In this document: one piece after another, positions 34,470 through 47,230 of the stretch
Position numbering within the stretch: position 1 is the first letter of the stretch
Layout: the number at the start of each line of letters is the position of its first letter
NCBI GenBank assembly: GCA_958510875.1
Contig: OY294067.1
Coordinates: 137,609,726-137,673,725, forward strand
Direction: 5' to 3'
Length of the DNA stretch: 64,000 nt
Source: Endomychus coccineus
Taxonomy: Eukaryota > Arthropoda > Insecta > Coleoptera > Endomychidae
Notes under the pieces: model-generated
Database searches by the model: none
What the model was told of the DNA's origin: nothing
Seen by the model: the letters and a program-made list of their open reading frames with translations, nothing else
Translations under genes and position numbers: made by a program

Positions 34470-36520
34470 TCAGAAAGATGTTTTGCGGAATTGTCTATTT
34501 GAAAGTTCTTCATCAAGATCTGACATATCTAACTTCTTGGCTATTTTATTTTCAATACTTATCATAGCTAAAGTTTTTCTTGTGCCATAGTCGAACGTAA
34601 GAAGGTTTTTAAATAGCAATAGGTTGGGGAATATATCTATTGAGTCATTTAGAGAAAGATGTCCTGAACCTGTCAATGGTGTCATTACCAGCTTAATATA
34701 AATCCCAAGACTTTCTATTTCACAACATAACTCAATAGCATTAATATCCATATGTTCGGCTGCTCGTGTTAGATGGGAAAACTTATTTTGTAAATCCGTA
34801 CAGTATTTTAACTGCACATCCTTATCTAGACCTCTGAATGAATACAAGTCATTTAAAAAATGAAATGTTTGATTGTGATCTTTTAATTGTTAAAAACGTT
34901 CTTCAATTTTTCTCAAGACAATATCCAAAATTGTGAAATAGAAATTTATTTGAAATTGTCTTTCTGGGCACTGGACAGACTGATCCTTACTTTAATATGA
35001 AAACATTGCTTTTTTTTGCGAGGTGGATATGTGGGTTCGCAATCAGCATCTTCTGCAAAAGTTTCAGCATCATTCATCGTTTTTATCAACCCTTCATATC
35101 TGATCTCAAATGTCTTTTCAAAGTTCATTCAACATCTTCATAACATTTGATAAAACTGCATCTGATTTTTATATCAATTTACTTACAAATTTAATTTTGA
35201 TAAGAATATTATTATGACTATTTGAACTATTTTATTTTCAACATTAGGGAATTAGCTGTATTTTTTAAATCTTGTATTGGAGGTATCATTGTAGACAATA
35301 TATAATGGGTCATAGATATTTGCTATATCATATTATATTACGTACATTCTACTTTTCCATCTGGTTTCCGATAGAGGTTTCGCAGTTGTGTGGGAAGTTC
35401 TTCAATTATTACTTTCCAACGATATGTTGAAGGCAAAAAAAATAAGTATAATTCCAAAACATTTCTTACTTCTAATGAACCTTTTGCATCATTCAGCTAT
35501 GAGCTGCACAAGGAACGAATAATTTTCTTGGATTTACATCCAAAACCTATTTCTGCAAATCATTATGCCTTCCTTTCATGTTCGAGCCATTGACCTGTCA
35601 TGTCATATAGATGGATGTTTTTTTTCTAGAAGATCGAGCAAAAATTCCTTCGCTGATCGTATTTCCGGCTACCGGAAATGAGACTAGAAATTTTTCGTGA
35701 ATTTCAGTGATTTTTATTTTCATTCTAGTGGACTATGCTTATAACTTCAGTTATTTTTTCTTCATTTGATTCAAAATGTTGGAATAATATTTTCACAGTC
35801 TTGGCATCTCCATTCTGATTTGTTTCATTTTTCTCCTACTAAAAAATAATTTCGTTTCGTATCTTATCGCTATGAGCCATATTCTTGTCGTTATTTTGGA
35901 AACGACGTACGTGTTCAGTCAAATATTATCAAATTGGGAAGCTGCTTCAACCTATTTTAAGAAGCTTTTATTATTTGATTGAAATAGTTTGTTGTCGCCG
36001 CCTCTTATGCCAAATTCTACACTGCTAGATTTTGACTCAAATAAATAATCATCAACCTCCATCTCTTTTTTCTAGTTTTATTAAATTTTCTGTGGTGGTT
36101 TTTATTGCCCTCTTAGGCTCCAGCCATGATTTGAAGCTATCAATGTGACCATTACTTTTTTCATGCCAATCTGTATTTCTTCTGAATCGTTAAACGCATT
36201 ATTATTTGTTTTAAACAACTTACAGCAAAGAAAGAAAGCAGCATTTTTCGCCTCCGAATATACCAGGTCCTAATGAGTTTTTCACCGTTACAGTTTTTTG
36301 AAAATAGTTTGTCGAAAATGATAAGGTTTGTGATAAACACTTGGGCTCACATTGCCAGTTTTCCTTCCTTCACTGATCTGGAACTGTGATGTAGTAGAAC
36401 ATGATAGTGCTGTTTCTGTCCGAAAAAATTTGGTAATTTAGCTTGACACTTTTTTGTTTTCTTCTTTTTCCAGTTTTATTTTCCTATATTGTGCACCGGA
36501 TGGTTCCTTTCTTCAGACAT
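34470..36520 (-). pseudogene. TTF-zinc-finger hAT transposase relic (ZMYM-type)
   Basis: Minus-strand relic of a hAT transposase of the TTF/ZMYM5-like insect group. Start at about 36,520 (MSEERNHPVHNRK), then FFRTETALS. A zf-TTF-like region at about 36,320-36,090 reads NTDWHEKSNGHIDSFKSWLE. The middle is badly eroded. Late segments are 35,128-34,946 (ADCEPTYPPRKKK) and 34,847-34,470, ending in the dimerisation region (LAMISIENKIAKKLDMSDLD). The expected catalytic Cys-Glu-Arg segment before that is deleted. Many stops; inactive. Confidence 0.6.
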
Positions 36521-37029
36521 ATTAGTGCAAAACAAAATGAGCCTCAAGCATTCACATTGCTAATCTTATTATTTAACATCATAGTATACTTAAATAAATA
36601 ATTTGTCAGAAGCAATTTTCAATTTACTTCAAATAACTATGAATCGTTGCGTACAACAAAAAATGACCCTAATGATATTCAGTACATGTCTCTCTAGATG
36701 ATAAATAGTTCCGGACAGCTGTTTTGTCATCTCTGGCTGATCAGCGGAACGATTGGAGGACCTGCAGTGCCACTGATCGATAGCTATGCTAAGTTATGTA
36801 TGACCAACAACAAAAAGAACTATATAATGCGATGATGTCATTTCGAGTGAATTGAGTTCAATTCAAGTTAACTGAGTTCTATTTCAAATTAATTAATTCG
36901 GGTTAATTTTGTGATTAATTTCTTTCTTGAATTGTTACTTGTTTACACTTATATTTGCATTTCATTTCAAGTAGTCAAGTTCAAATCAAGTTGAATGGAT
37001 TTCATTTCAAATTACCTAAATTTCTTTCG

Positions 37030-38090
37030 ATTGAAAATGGCTGAAGAAGCAAGGGAAAAAAAATTGGAGCAAAAAAGATCTACTCACGTGAGTCGTATTA
37101 CAGAGGCCTATTGTATAGCTCAGTAGGTCCTATAAGACTCTAATTCAGTAGTAGCAAATCTAAACTCTCATACATTATGTTGACAGATGACGCGGAATTC
37201 ACCGTGCAGGATGCAGTTAGAAAGGGCAAGGAAAGTTTTAATTTTGAGTGCAAGGTCGTGTATAACAAACATTGTAGCTCAACTTGAGTTACGCCCACTA
37301 TGTAATGTAAATCAATCCATAAGCGTGGGAGCCCGTGTACAATCATCAAAAATTACGTCACCTATTTTTTGATCTATATAAAAGTTTAATCCATCGAAAT
37401 TCCAAGCTGTCAGATGTTGAAAAATTACAATATCATTTTCCGTATTTCGAGGTAGAGCCCTTGAAGTGACATTTACAATATAGCTTATAATGAATTAATC
37501 CATCGTGACGAAAATAAGCGGGTCTTGGTTTCGAATCCTTCACATTTGATTATGACAGCAGCAGTGAAAACGATATTGCGAAAGAGAATGCGACTTTTGA
37601 ATATATTTTCAGAATCATTAGCAACTTGGGAGGCCCTCGGACTTGGCACTTTACAGTGAGACTTCATTCTATTTCCGTACTTTTAGAAAAATTTGACATT
37701 AACTAACGATCTAAATTCAGTATAGCGAAATCGACATCCCAACTTAAATTTATTTCAACTTCTAGAAAGTAGAAGTACAGCGCTCCAATCGGTTCAGCAT
37801 TCAGCCAATGCGTAGTTAAATAAATAATTTTCGACCAATAATTCTAATTCAAAAGACTGCAGCAATCCTTCTTCGCCATTATCGTTTTGGAGCATTGTTT
37901 CAGTGATTTGTCGGCTTCCAACTTCAAATGTCACTTACGTCGAGAGGCTCATATCCTTTCAGAATTCCCGACATTTCTCTCGAAAAAGCGTGATAGGATC
38001 ACTTACGCAATACAGAACAAGCTGTGCACAAGTTGCTTGAACTCCTATTTTGTTGCAGGCTTTCAACAACTCTTCTTCCTAGATTAGAAT
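37030..38090 (+). pseudogene. Possible BEL/Pao gag relic
   Basis: A charged N-terminus at 37,036 (MAEEAREKKLEQKRSTH) and, 850 bp on, a zinc-knuckle-like stretch FLSKKRDRITYAIQNKLCTS have the spacing and flavour of a BEL/Pao gag. The sequence between is not convincingly coding. Low confidence; an unrelated chance pairing is possible. Confidence 0.35.
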
Positions 38091-38364
38091 GTCGGCGAAG
38101 CGACGAGTGGTAGGCACATCCACAGAATGGGTCTTTCCCAACTGCCCTGGGAACAAGGTGGCTACTATCCTTCGAATCAGAACTGAACAGAATGATGGAA
38201 CTACAGCCTGTCCATTACCATTTTATATGGTCTTCCCCAGGGTCTTCGTTAGCATGCTATCAACCTTGGCACGAAAAATCCTGATCTCGACTTTGTAGAA
38301 TTTTTTCCGCATATCAAAATAGCTGCAGGGCTTGACGCAACAGGATCTAGATCTGTGAATTCAT

Positions 38365-38935
38365 GTTCACGTTACAGTTCCGACAAAATTGCAATGTTCA
38401 CGTTGAGGTCTCGAATTGTTAGCTCTAGCAGATCTTGCGCTGCTGCGCATTGGTTGAGGTTGAGTTGGAGGATTCTCATTCCAGTTTCTCTTTTTCCGCT
38501 CTTTTGACAGCTGCCTGGTAGATTGGCATTCGAAGCTCCTTGTTGAAGGGTTCTTCCTGTTCTCACAAAGAAGTTTGAATCCTTGCTCTGACACTTCTCG
38601 CGCTTGTGACCAGCACTGCATCGGAGGCAGAATCTAGACCTATCTTCCTCCTGCAGTCGCGCGCCAGAAGCCCAAAGCCCAACATCTGTAGTATATCCCC
38701 ACTTCACTCTCCTCTCTCACTCTGCAGTATGCCCAGCCGATACGCACTCGACCCTTTTCTACCATCTTCTTGGCTAGACCCATCGATAGTCAGATATCGG
38801 CGGTTCGTGTACTCTTGTTCGTCTTCCTTGTGGACTCAACGGTGGTTGCCTCTACTATTACTTCTAAGATCTTTCCCAGTGCTTCGCAGACATCGTTCTT
38901 TCCTAGAACAAAATATTATTTAGAGCATGAGTAGA
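38365..38935 (-). pseudogene. R1-like LINE: ORF1 zinc-knuckle region and start of ORF2
   Basis: The minus strand first shows an ORF1 gag tail: GLAKKMVEKGRVRIGWAYCR, then CCHC-type knuckles (RCWALGLLARDC and CLRCSAGHKREKC). A frame change separates this from the ORF2 start MRILQLNLNQCAAAQDL and AILSE, the first motif of the apurinic endonuclease that nicks the target. ORF1 end and ORF2 start overlap, as usual in the R1 clade. Everything after the first 35 codons of ORF2 is missing. Confidence 0.75.
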
Positions 38936-41845
38936 TGAGGAAAATCGGTTTGTCTCCTTCTGCCCCAGTAATACCATATAAATGAAAATAAATTTTACAC
39001 ATAATACGCTTTTGATCGAATTGAATGATTCAATATGTTTGATGTTAGGTTATAGATAGGCAAGTGAAAATAACGAAATCGAATTACATATGTTCAATAC
39101 AAAACTTAGCGCATACATTTTATCTCTGTTAAAGCTTATAATATACTACTATACCTTATTATTCTCCAATTAACTCTAAGTTTTGTTTAAAAACAACCAA
39201 CTAATATTGTTCATTTGCCGCTGGTCCTAACGCCGCTAGTTGGAGGTCATTCAGTAGCATGGAAGCGGAAAAATTAGACTGTCTACTCTTGCCTTGTTGT
39301 GTTTTTCTGCGCCAATTATCCTAACCTCTAGAAACATCTTACAATTAATAGTATAATAATAATTATATTCAAAACTGAAATAATCTGAATCCATTTAAAA
39401 TTCAGTTAGGAGAACTTGGTTACTTGATGCTAAAATACAATGTCAGGTCTTGACGTGTTCGGAATGGCTCTTTGCTCTTCACGTATTAGTCACCTAATTA
39501 TTACGATGGCTGAATGTTGGATAATCTCATGGAGCAGACCTCAAACTCGGATCTGTTCCGACATAACTACTATACGATTTGTTGTGAACTTCAAGTGTAT
39601 GTACAGTGACGTCATTAAAGATTCATACTGAGCATATATCAAATCTTCACTACCCCTGGTAACCATTCTGATGGATTTTGTGTGACCATGGATATCACAG
39701 TAGTTTCTGGAGAATATATAAATGCAACTGTAATGCAAAAGTGATTTGGAAATAAAGAGTATTCGTGAAACTCTTCATTCTATTGCTTTTTGCACGACAA
39801 TATCACCAGGAAGATTCTATAAAGTCTATTAATTATTAGTAATCGAAGAGGCAACGTGGTTGTGAAGGAGTGGTCTAGTAATTTATTATATTATAAGTTG
39901 GCTTAAATTCATCACTGCTGTTGACTGACTATGTATGCAAAAAATTTAAATAATAACTACTTTTTATTTTGAGCAGATCAATCAGTCATATTATTGTAAC
40001 CTCTATCCTGGGAAACAATTGCTCGGAGGTGTCAGCGGAAACGATAAGTTGATTCTGATTTTTTAAAAATCTTTTGTGTACCTATACCTACTCGATTGCA
40101 TGAATGAAGTTCTTCTACATCGTATTCAGCCACCATACTTTCGTCCTTATGGTCTTACTTTTTATAAAGTTCAAATGTCGCTAAAAATTTTTCATAACCT
40201 GGCTGAGCGAAATAACTTTTCAAGTTTTGTACTTCTTTACGATAGAGCTCATATGTTCATGGATATTTAGGAAATTTTGAATTATTATCGGTGAAGATTG
40301 AGGTTAGGTAATAATAATCAGATCAGATGTTTCGGAGCACTTGGTTTAAAAAAAAACTATTATTATTTGTAGTAAACACTAGTATGACCGAGAAGAATAA
40401 TATGTTGCAGACATTAACGTCGAATAGTATTTGATACCCTTCGATCTTCAAGATGTCCTTTCTCGATGGTATTTCTTAGATGATGCTCATAGGTTTCAAA
40501 TTGGCTTTTACGAAAAAGATTCTCTTTATAATATATGAGTTTCAATGCTACTTAAGTGAATTCCATGGTACTTTGGAAGGAATGGTTCGAATTTACATGC
40601 ATCAAGCTTAACCTCAGTAATTATCATAATTCTATACATAATGAAAATTTAAATTCATTGTTTGATCAAATAAAAGGAGGGACGGATAAGTTGGGTTGCT
40701 GATGTTTATCCTTCAATGAGAGCATCTGATGCCTTGAGAAGTGATTAGTTTTTAGACATACGCAGTTTTGAGAAATTGGGATTCGATTTATTTGAATTTC
40801 AATTTGTAAATTTCATCACAGATAACAGCAAAAGCTCAAGAGATGATCAGAGACACACAAGTAAAATAACTGTGAATCAGCTAAAATAAAATATTTTTTC
40901 CTATTCTAGTAATATGAATTTTGTTTATTGAAAAATGATCCTCATATATATCGTATAAATGAATTCAAATAATGCATAGAAGTTATATTATGTAATTCAG
41001 TAACTAGAATTGGGAAGATGAAGTTTAGATTTAAGCCAGTTAGTAAGTAGGAGATGTATTTCTTAATTAAATAACTTATATTTCTGCTTTATGGACTTGA
41101 GCAGTTTTCTATATGTTCGAACAGTAAGAAAGTTTCAACTCAAATAGCTAGTGTTGAAACTTAAGCTATAACTTTATTTCAATCTTAGACATAAATGAAG
41201 ATGTATTGTGGATGAACCCATTACTGGAATTCACTGGCAAGCGACTTCGAATTGTTTCAAGTATTTTATCTAAATAGCTCAGTTACCTCGAACTCGTATA
41301 GGGGTTGATCCCAAAAATCGTTAGCATTAGAGTTGGGGTTACTTTATGGAAAATGTACCCTCGATAGAAACAATTTTTGTAATAATGGTTTATAGAATCA
41401 ATATGATTGAGAAATTCGTTAACCAGATATTCTTGTCGATATGATTCTCCATTAGTCAGAAATCTAATCATAAGGTACCAGTGGCTGACTTTAAGAAAAT
41501 GTAAGCCGTTAGATCGTTAGAAATTTGATAAATAATAGTTTCCAAATGAAATGACTGAATGACTGTATTTACAGTTAGTACATAAACTTTGAGAGAATAA
41601 AATTTAAAAGAATATTGCTGTTTCTAATTCAGAAAGGAAATAGTTTTAATTGGAGTGCAATTGACCAAATGCATAACACATGTATATTTGAAATGTACCT
41701 AAAGATGACTTTTTTGTTCCAGTAGCTGACAAACAGTTGAATAGTTGATACTGAATACTTAAAACTACTTATCTTAGTTAATTAGTAGTTAATCGATTTT
41801 GTACTTGAGGTCCAAGGTAACATAGTTTTCGGTTGAAAATTTCTC
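38936..41845. other. No gene recognised
   Basis: AT-rich sequence with chance frames only (for example 39,440-39,631 and 40,076-40,270). Confidence 0.4.
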
Positions 41846-41849
41846 ACAA

Positions 41850-42690
41850 GAACATTTGTGTCAGTAGGTTACTTAACAAAAATAATTCCAGTGGGAGTAC
41901 TTCATCATTTTGTTTACATTGAAAATCCCTCGTGAGTTTATGGCTTTGGGTGGTTCTGTAACCTCTACGACATCTATTTCGTTGTAGCAAATTTGATCTT
42001 TTAGAGCTGGCCAGAGCCACAGCGAACACATGAAGACACAGCATTCACAAAATTCGTTATTCTTGATCGACAATATTTGGCCGGGAAAAAAATTTCCATC
42101 GTACAAGACCATCACGTGATCTCCATCACGAGGTTTTGATTAGCTTTCTCACTCATGTTCATTTTCTTTCTCTTCTGAATTTAAAGAGTTGTCTTCCAAA
42201 GAAGTGTCCATGATCAATGTTCGTTTCTTGGAGGGCTTCTTACTTTCTGGCTTCCGTGTTCTGTCAATTTTTCCTTCTTTGAGCTTTTTCTCTTCTCCAT
42301 TTTCTTTCTACTATATTCTAGCGACAGCTCACTAGTAACGACACTTGGTATTATTTCCCTTTTTCTTTCATTGTTACCGTTGGTAGCTTTTTCATCTGGC
42401 CAAAAAGAACAGTTTTGAAGGTACTTAGCACGTTTGAATTGTGATCCAATTTGTTGGAGTATTTTCTTCAGCACTTTTTTCAGGAGTCTCATGAGTAATT
42501 TCATAGTCAGTAATTTCCATTCCCAATATCTGTATGGGTTCAGATTCTCTAGTAGATCGTTCCGCTTTTTCCGTATTGAATATGTTCTTCGTTAATACAT
42601 TACTATTTCCCAAATCGCAGCTTGGTGAAGTTGATTTAGTATGAATTATCTTTATATCCAAAATTTTCATTTTGTTCATGATATGTCACC
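41850..42690 (-). pseudogene. C-terminal region of a pogo/CENP-B-like transposon protein (tentative)
   Basis: Minus-strand frames: a charged Ser/Lys/Glu-rich stretch (42,679-42,214), then GDHVMVLYDGNFFPGQILSI, then CVFMCSLWLWPALKDQICYN and VVEVTEPPKAINSRG. The 'VLYDG..FPG' and Trp-Pro segments resemble the C-terminal domain found on insect DDE transposon proteins with an N-terminal Psq helix-turn-helix. An N-terminus of that type lies on the same strand at 47.2 kb. The catalytic core is absent. Confidence 0.45.
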
Positions 42691-43337
42691 ATCCAGTGTC
42701 TCCACCCATATTTTCAGCCAAACCTAATAGTAGAGTATGTGAAACCAAAAAATAAGTGATATCGGTAAATTTTTTATGATTTAACGCGACCCCACGCAAA
42801 ATATTCGTTTTGGTGTATAAAACAAAAGTCTAAAATTTCTACCTTCTAAATTGACCGCAACCCCTTTTTTTTCGCCATTTTGTGGTATTTTGGACATTTT
42901 TAGGGGAAGTTTGTCAAAAAAAAAATTTCTATCTCCAGTTGTATTGGGAATTGAGAGACCAAACTGGAACCCTTTTATTGTGAATGTTAAGGAACTCTCA
43001 GTTCAAATTTCAAGTTGATCCGACCTCCCCCTTCCTCGCAATTGAAATATAGGTAGGTTTTATGCTCCCAAAACTGCCTTCCAATTTTCAAGTCAAAATA
43101 TTGAATTGTTTCTGAGAAATTCGAGTTTAAGTCAATTTTTGAGCTAATTTTCCAATTGAAATATGTCATGTCCTTTTCATCCTATTGACATTTGCTTAGC
43201 ATCAAAATGTAGGTATTTGCATATATTTCTACGAAGTTATCATCGTTTTAAAACCACATTGGCAATATGATACTATTTTAGGTTATAAAGGTATATACAT
43301 TTTTTTTAACATTAAAAAATCATAAAATGTGCCTATG

Positions 43338-43664
43338 AATGCAAATGTGCATGTGTAAATACGTGTTAATGTGTTTATATGTGTGTATGTAAGTGAGGGT
43401 ACGTGTATGTATGTGTGTGTGTATGTAAGTGTGTGTGTATGTATGTATGTGCGTGCGTGTGCCTTATTACGCGTACGTTAAAAAATCACAGAATGGTCTA
43501 TATAATATACTTGAACACGCCCAATATCCATCTTATAATAATAATAACAGAACACACATACCTACATGTAAATGCACGTGTATAATAATTATAGAATACT
43601 ATAATAAATGTGAGAGGTACATATCTATCTCAGGTATACGACAGATTCATCGTATTGTAAAGAT
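43338..43664 (+). repeat. Left terminal inverted repeat of the PIN-like element
   Basis: Pairs with 45,818-46,143. The first 150 bp are GT/AT microsatellite-like (tgtatgtatgtgtgtg); the inner half is unique sequence. Confidence 0.9.
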
Positions 43665-43734
43665 TATTAAAGAAGACGAACGAGCAACTAACTAGTTATT
43701 TTAACTATGAATTGTCAACGTTTCCAATGAGTAT

Positions 43735-45258
43735 ATTTGATGAATACGGAGATATGCGCAAAACTACAAAATCTGCATTTTACGACTTCTTTACGCCATT
43801 AGCAGAAAAACCAAATTTTTCGTCACTACGTAATTGATGGAGGACACCTGTTACATCGAGTAGTTTGGGGAAAGAATTTGACTTTTGATGAAATTGCAAC
43901 AACGTACGTTCAGTATATAACAAATCACTACCAGGGTCATCAGTATGTTGTTTTTGATGGATATCCAAAAGAAAGTATTAAAAATACAGGAAGAGATCGA
44001 CGATTACAAAGAAACTACTGCCCCAACATCAGTGTAGACGCAAGAAATGTACCTATAGTGACACAGGCAAAATTTTTGGCAAACAACGAAAATAAAATTG
44101 AATTCATTGTGTTCAAAATTTGATGAATATTTAATTCAATATAAGAAATGCAACGATGATGCTGATCGTGATTTTGTCAACGTTGCTATTGCAGCTAGTA
44201 AAAGTACAGCTGCATATGTTGATATTGTCATTATAGGAGATGATATAGATTTGCTGGTATTATTGACTCAACAATATGAAGATTTGAAGGATATTTTAGT
44301 AGACTCGATATACTTTAATCAACCTGCTTCAGGAAAAGTTAAGGAAAAAATATTCAACCATCAGTCTTTTCAATATCCAGAATTAACCAATATCGTTCAG
44401 TTTCTTCACGCATTTTCTGGTTGTGACACGACGGCATTTTCAAGGATGGGAAAAAAAAAGTTGATCGACATATTCCTTAAGAATTCAGAATTGGCTATAG
44501 ATGTGAGAAATAATTTTTATAATAAAAACACCATCAAAGACAGCATAAAGTCCTGCGGTCAAAGAATTATACAATCACTGTACGGCTGCAAGACGAAGCC
44601 ATTAGGACAACTTCGTTTTCATTGTTTTCAGAGGGTGTCTCTGAAAAATTTATCAGTGGAGGTGAAACTATGCTCGTTGCTGCCAACAGAAGATGCAGCT
44701 GATTATCATAGCCTCCGAACTTTTTATCAAATTTGTTATTGGAATTTTGATAATGATAAAAACTTCTTAGCTTATGGCTGGTGTCAAACAGAAAATGGCT
44801 TAATGCCGAAAAAAACAGATAAAGCTCCACTTCCTGATGACTTGATGATAATAATTGCCTGCGAGTGCAAATCTGGATGCAGAACGAAGCGATGTTCTTG
44901 CAAAAATTTAGGTATCCATTGTTGCAATTTATGCCATTCCGGTAGATCGACAGCATGTCAGAATTCGCATAATGTTGGTGAAGAAGTTATTATTGACGTG
45001 GATCCAATTACAAATGAGAGTGGAAATGTAGACGTCGAAGTTGAAGATGAATGGGACGAACAACAGGAAGAAGAAGGAGAAGAAGAAGAAATAAATCCAC
45101 AAAGCGGTGTCTCCGACATATATGATTTTAGTGATGACGAAAGTGAAGAAATATTCCAATCAGCGGTGACAGATTCTGAGGCAAGTAGTATTTCCAGCAG
45201 TACTTCCAGTGTATACAGCGTGGCGAGTTCAAGTGGTCGGAAGAGAAGACACCAGTAA
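43735..45258 (+). pseudogene. PIN/FEN-like nuclease-domain protein with Cys-rich tail, frameshifted
   Basis: Candidate enzyme of the surrounding TIR element. The N-terminal part (from about 43,740) includes FDEYGDMRKTTKSAFYDFF. After a shift near 43,830 comes VIDGGHLLHRVVWGKNLTFD, whose first Asp fits a PIN-type active site. A second shift near 44,100 leads into a 386-codon frame (44,098-45,258; its first codon is TTG, not a true start). That frame has VDIVIIGDDIDLLVLLTQQY (paired acids about residues 48-51), LHAFSGCDTTAFSRMGKKK (about 103-121), a Cys-rich CXC/tesmin-like cluster CECKSGCRTKRCSCK (about 255-280), an acidic stretch and a Ser-rich basic tail. The same architecture is a repeat-abundant uncharacterised protein family in insects and cnidarians. 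Nuclease activity is inference. A polyA-type AT run follows the stop. Confidence 0.7.
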
Positions 45259-45489
45259 TACTGAATAAATATGTACAAGTTGAAGAAAATGTAAAAGAAG
45301 TGTCAAGAATCTTATTAGAAAATGTAAAGAAAATAAAAAAATTAAAAAATTTGAAAAATAGAAAAAAAAAGCTGTATAAGATAAGGGTAGTTCCTAAATA
45401 ATAATTGAACACCCTGGGACGAAACGGTTAATTAAAAAATTTCATAGGCATCTTACTGATGAGTCCACCTATGACTTCACAAGTAGACA

Positions 45490-45545
45490 CACTCACAGAC
45501 TCACACACACATACATACACACATACATACATACACACACACTTA
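45490..45545. repeat. (CA)/(CATA) microsatellite
   Basis: Short run of cacacatacatacacacatac between the gene and the right TIR of the PIN-like element. Confidence 0.85.
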
Positions 45546-45817
45546 CTTATTATCTATAATAAAATGACGATTACGATAGATAGTCAAACAAACATGAGAT
45601 CACTAAGACCACACGTGTTCTTACAAAAACTGACAGCTGTTGAACCAAAAACTTGAATCAGCTTTACAAAGTAGTTCTCATCCATAAGATGAGAAGATCA
45701 TCTTAGACTATGTTCTCATTCGTTATTCATGTACAAATTCTTCACACATACTTATCATTACAGGTATGTGTAGGTACAAACTATGTATAATGCAATGTAG
45801 TAAAAACGGGTCTCTCA

Positions 45818-46143
45818 TCTTTACAATACGATGAATCTGTCGTATACCTGAGATAGATATGTACCTCTCACATTTATTATAGTATTCTATAATTATTATA
45901 CACGTGCATTTACATGTAGGTATGTGTGTTCTGTTATTATTATTATAAGATGGATATTGGGCGTGTTCAAGTATATTATATAGACCATTCTGTGATTTTT
46001 TAACGTACGCGTATTAAGGCACACGCACGCACATACATACATACACACACACTTACATACACACACACACACATACACGTACACTCACTTACATACACAC
46101 ATATAAACACATTAACACGTATTTACACATGCATATTTGCATT
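45818..46143 (-). repeat. Right terminal inverted repeat of the PIN-like element
   Basis: Inverted partner of 43,338-43,664 with only a few substitutions or small repeat-number differences visible. Confidence 0.9.
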
Positions 46144-46419
46144 ACATACATTACTCTTTCACACACAACCGATCCAATGTTTTCTGCAGTTTTAATTGGA
46201 TCTTAAAACACAAGTCGGCTGCAGACGCATTTCATTAATCGAAATCATCTATTCTTTTCTAAATTACATGGAAACACTAATTAACATTTTGAAAAAGACA
46301 ATAAACATTGTCGAAACGTCAAAAATAATTTTTATTTCATTTTATTTTCAGTATATATACGAACCAATATACCAAGAAAGCATACAAATATTACAAATGG
46401 TTCAAGAATATCAATAAAA

Positions 46420-46421
<2 letters not shown>

Positions 46422-46507
<86 letters not shown>
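46422..46507. repeat. (TA)n microsatellite
   Basis: About 85 bp of uninterrupted TA. Confidence 0.97.
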
Positions 46508-46511
<4 letters not shown>

Positions 46512-46945
46512 TCATTTAGAAAGGTTTGTTAACGGGAATTTCGGTCTGTAGTTGGGCAATCAAAAGAAAACTATTTTTTCTATACCAATATTTCGCAATA
46601 ATTTATTGCTTCTTCAGGGTACTACAATTTTTACAGATTAGATGACAATTATGTATTTAGGTTAATACTTACAGAAGTTTAGGTTAATATTAAACTAGAC
46701 ATTTCTACAAAAAACATTTAGATTTTTCTTCTCCTTATTATAGTCATTGGACTGAAGATTCTATTTTCCAATTATGTCACCAAGTTATATTTAAAATAAA
46801 GACGAATTACAATGAGATGAAAATGGATACATTTTAAAATTTGACATTTAACTAGTCAGGTTATAACGGTAAAAATACTAGTGCGTATCGGACTAACAGC
46901 TGATTGTGAAGTCTCTAATGCGCAAAATCTGGATTTGAAAACATG

Positions 46946-47230
46946 TCACCACCATAGAGTGTGACTCGGTTGAATTGAATATTTCTTATTCCAAGGAAAT
47001 CCAAATTTTGACATTTGCAGAACCAAGTGGACCAACAGATTTTCTTCTTTATTGGAAATAATCGTTGCAGAGACCATTTTCCTTGATTCGGAATTTTTCC
47101 CCTTGCATTTGTATAGAAAAGTAGTTCTTGGAACGCGAAATGTTTTTGAGGCTTCTTTTATTGGCATCCCAATTCGTGCAGCGCTTAGGGCATCTTGCAT
47201 ATAGAACACTTCGAATACTGCAAAAAATTT
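46946..47230 (-). pseudogene. Psq-type helix-turn-helix N-terminus of a pogo-like transposase
   Basis: The minus strand reads DALSAARIGMPIKEASKTFR, then VPRTTFLYKCKG, a Psq/CENP-B-type DNA-binding helix-turn-helix (alternating helix, GMPIKEAS, VPRTTF). Then KEENLLVHLVLQMSKFGFP, the start of the second DNA-binding region. It ends soon after in a stop. Likely the DNA-binding end of a pogo-like element whose C-terminus may be at 41.9-42.7 kb. Confidence 0.65.

Larger units (their letters stand above)
43338..46143. mobile_element. 2.8-kb TIR transposon encoding a PIN-like/Cys-rich protein
   Basis: Terminal inverted repeats 43,338-43,664 and 45,818-46,143 (about 326 bp) are nearly identical. They start AATGCAAATRTGCATGTGTA and include a GT/GTAT-rich stretch, then TTAAAAAATCACAGAATGG and CGTATTGTAAAGAT. 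The only substantial gene between them encodes a PIN/FEN-like plus cysteine-rich protein. No clear target duplication (flanks CCTATG and ACATAC). The high arm identity indicates a recent insertion or recent conversion. I cannot match it to a named superfamily. Confidence 0.75.

Noticed and set aside
38089..38298. Continuation of a BEL/Pao protease after the gag-like stretch
   Set aside because: No DSG-type motif and no stable frame; similarity too weak to claim.
44567..45412. Several minus-strand frames rich in Ser, Phe and Thr
   Set aside because: Antisense of the acidic and Ser-rich tail of the PIN-like gene; composition follows the codons of the real frame.
46560..46660. Penelope-like or LINE 3' UTR
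   Set aside because: The phrase 'tttcgcaataatttattgcttcttcagggtac' resembles retroelement 3' ends, but there is no coding remnant or ribozyme core to support it.
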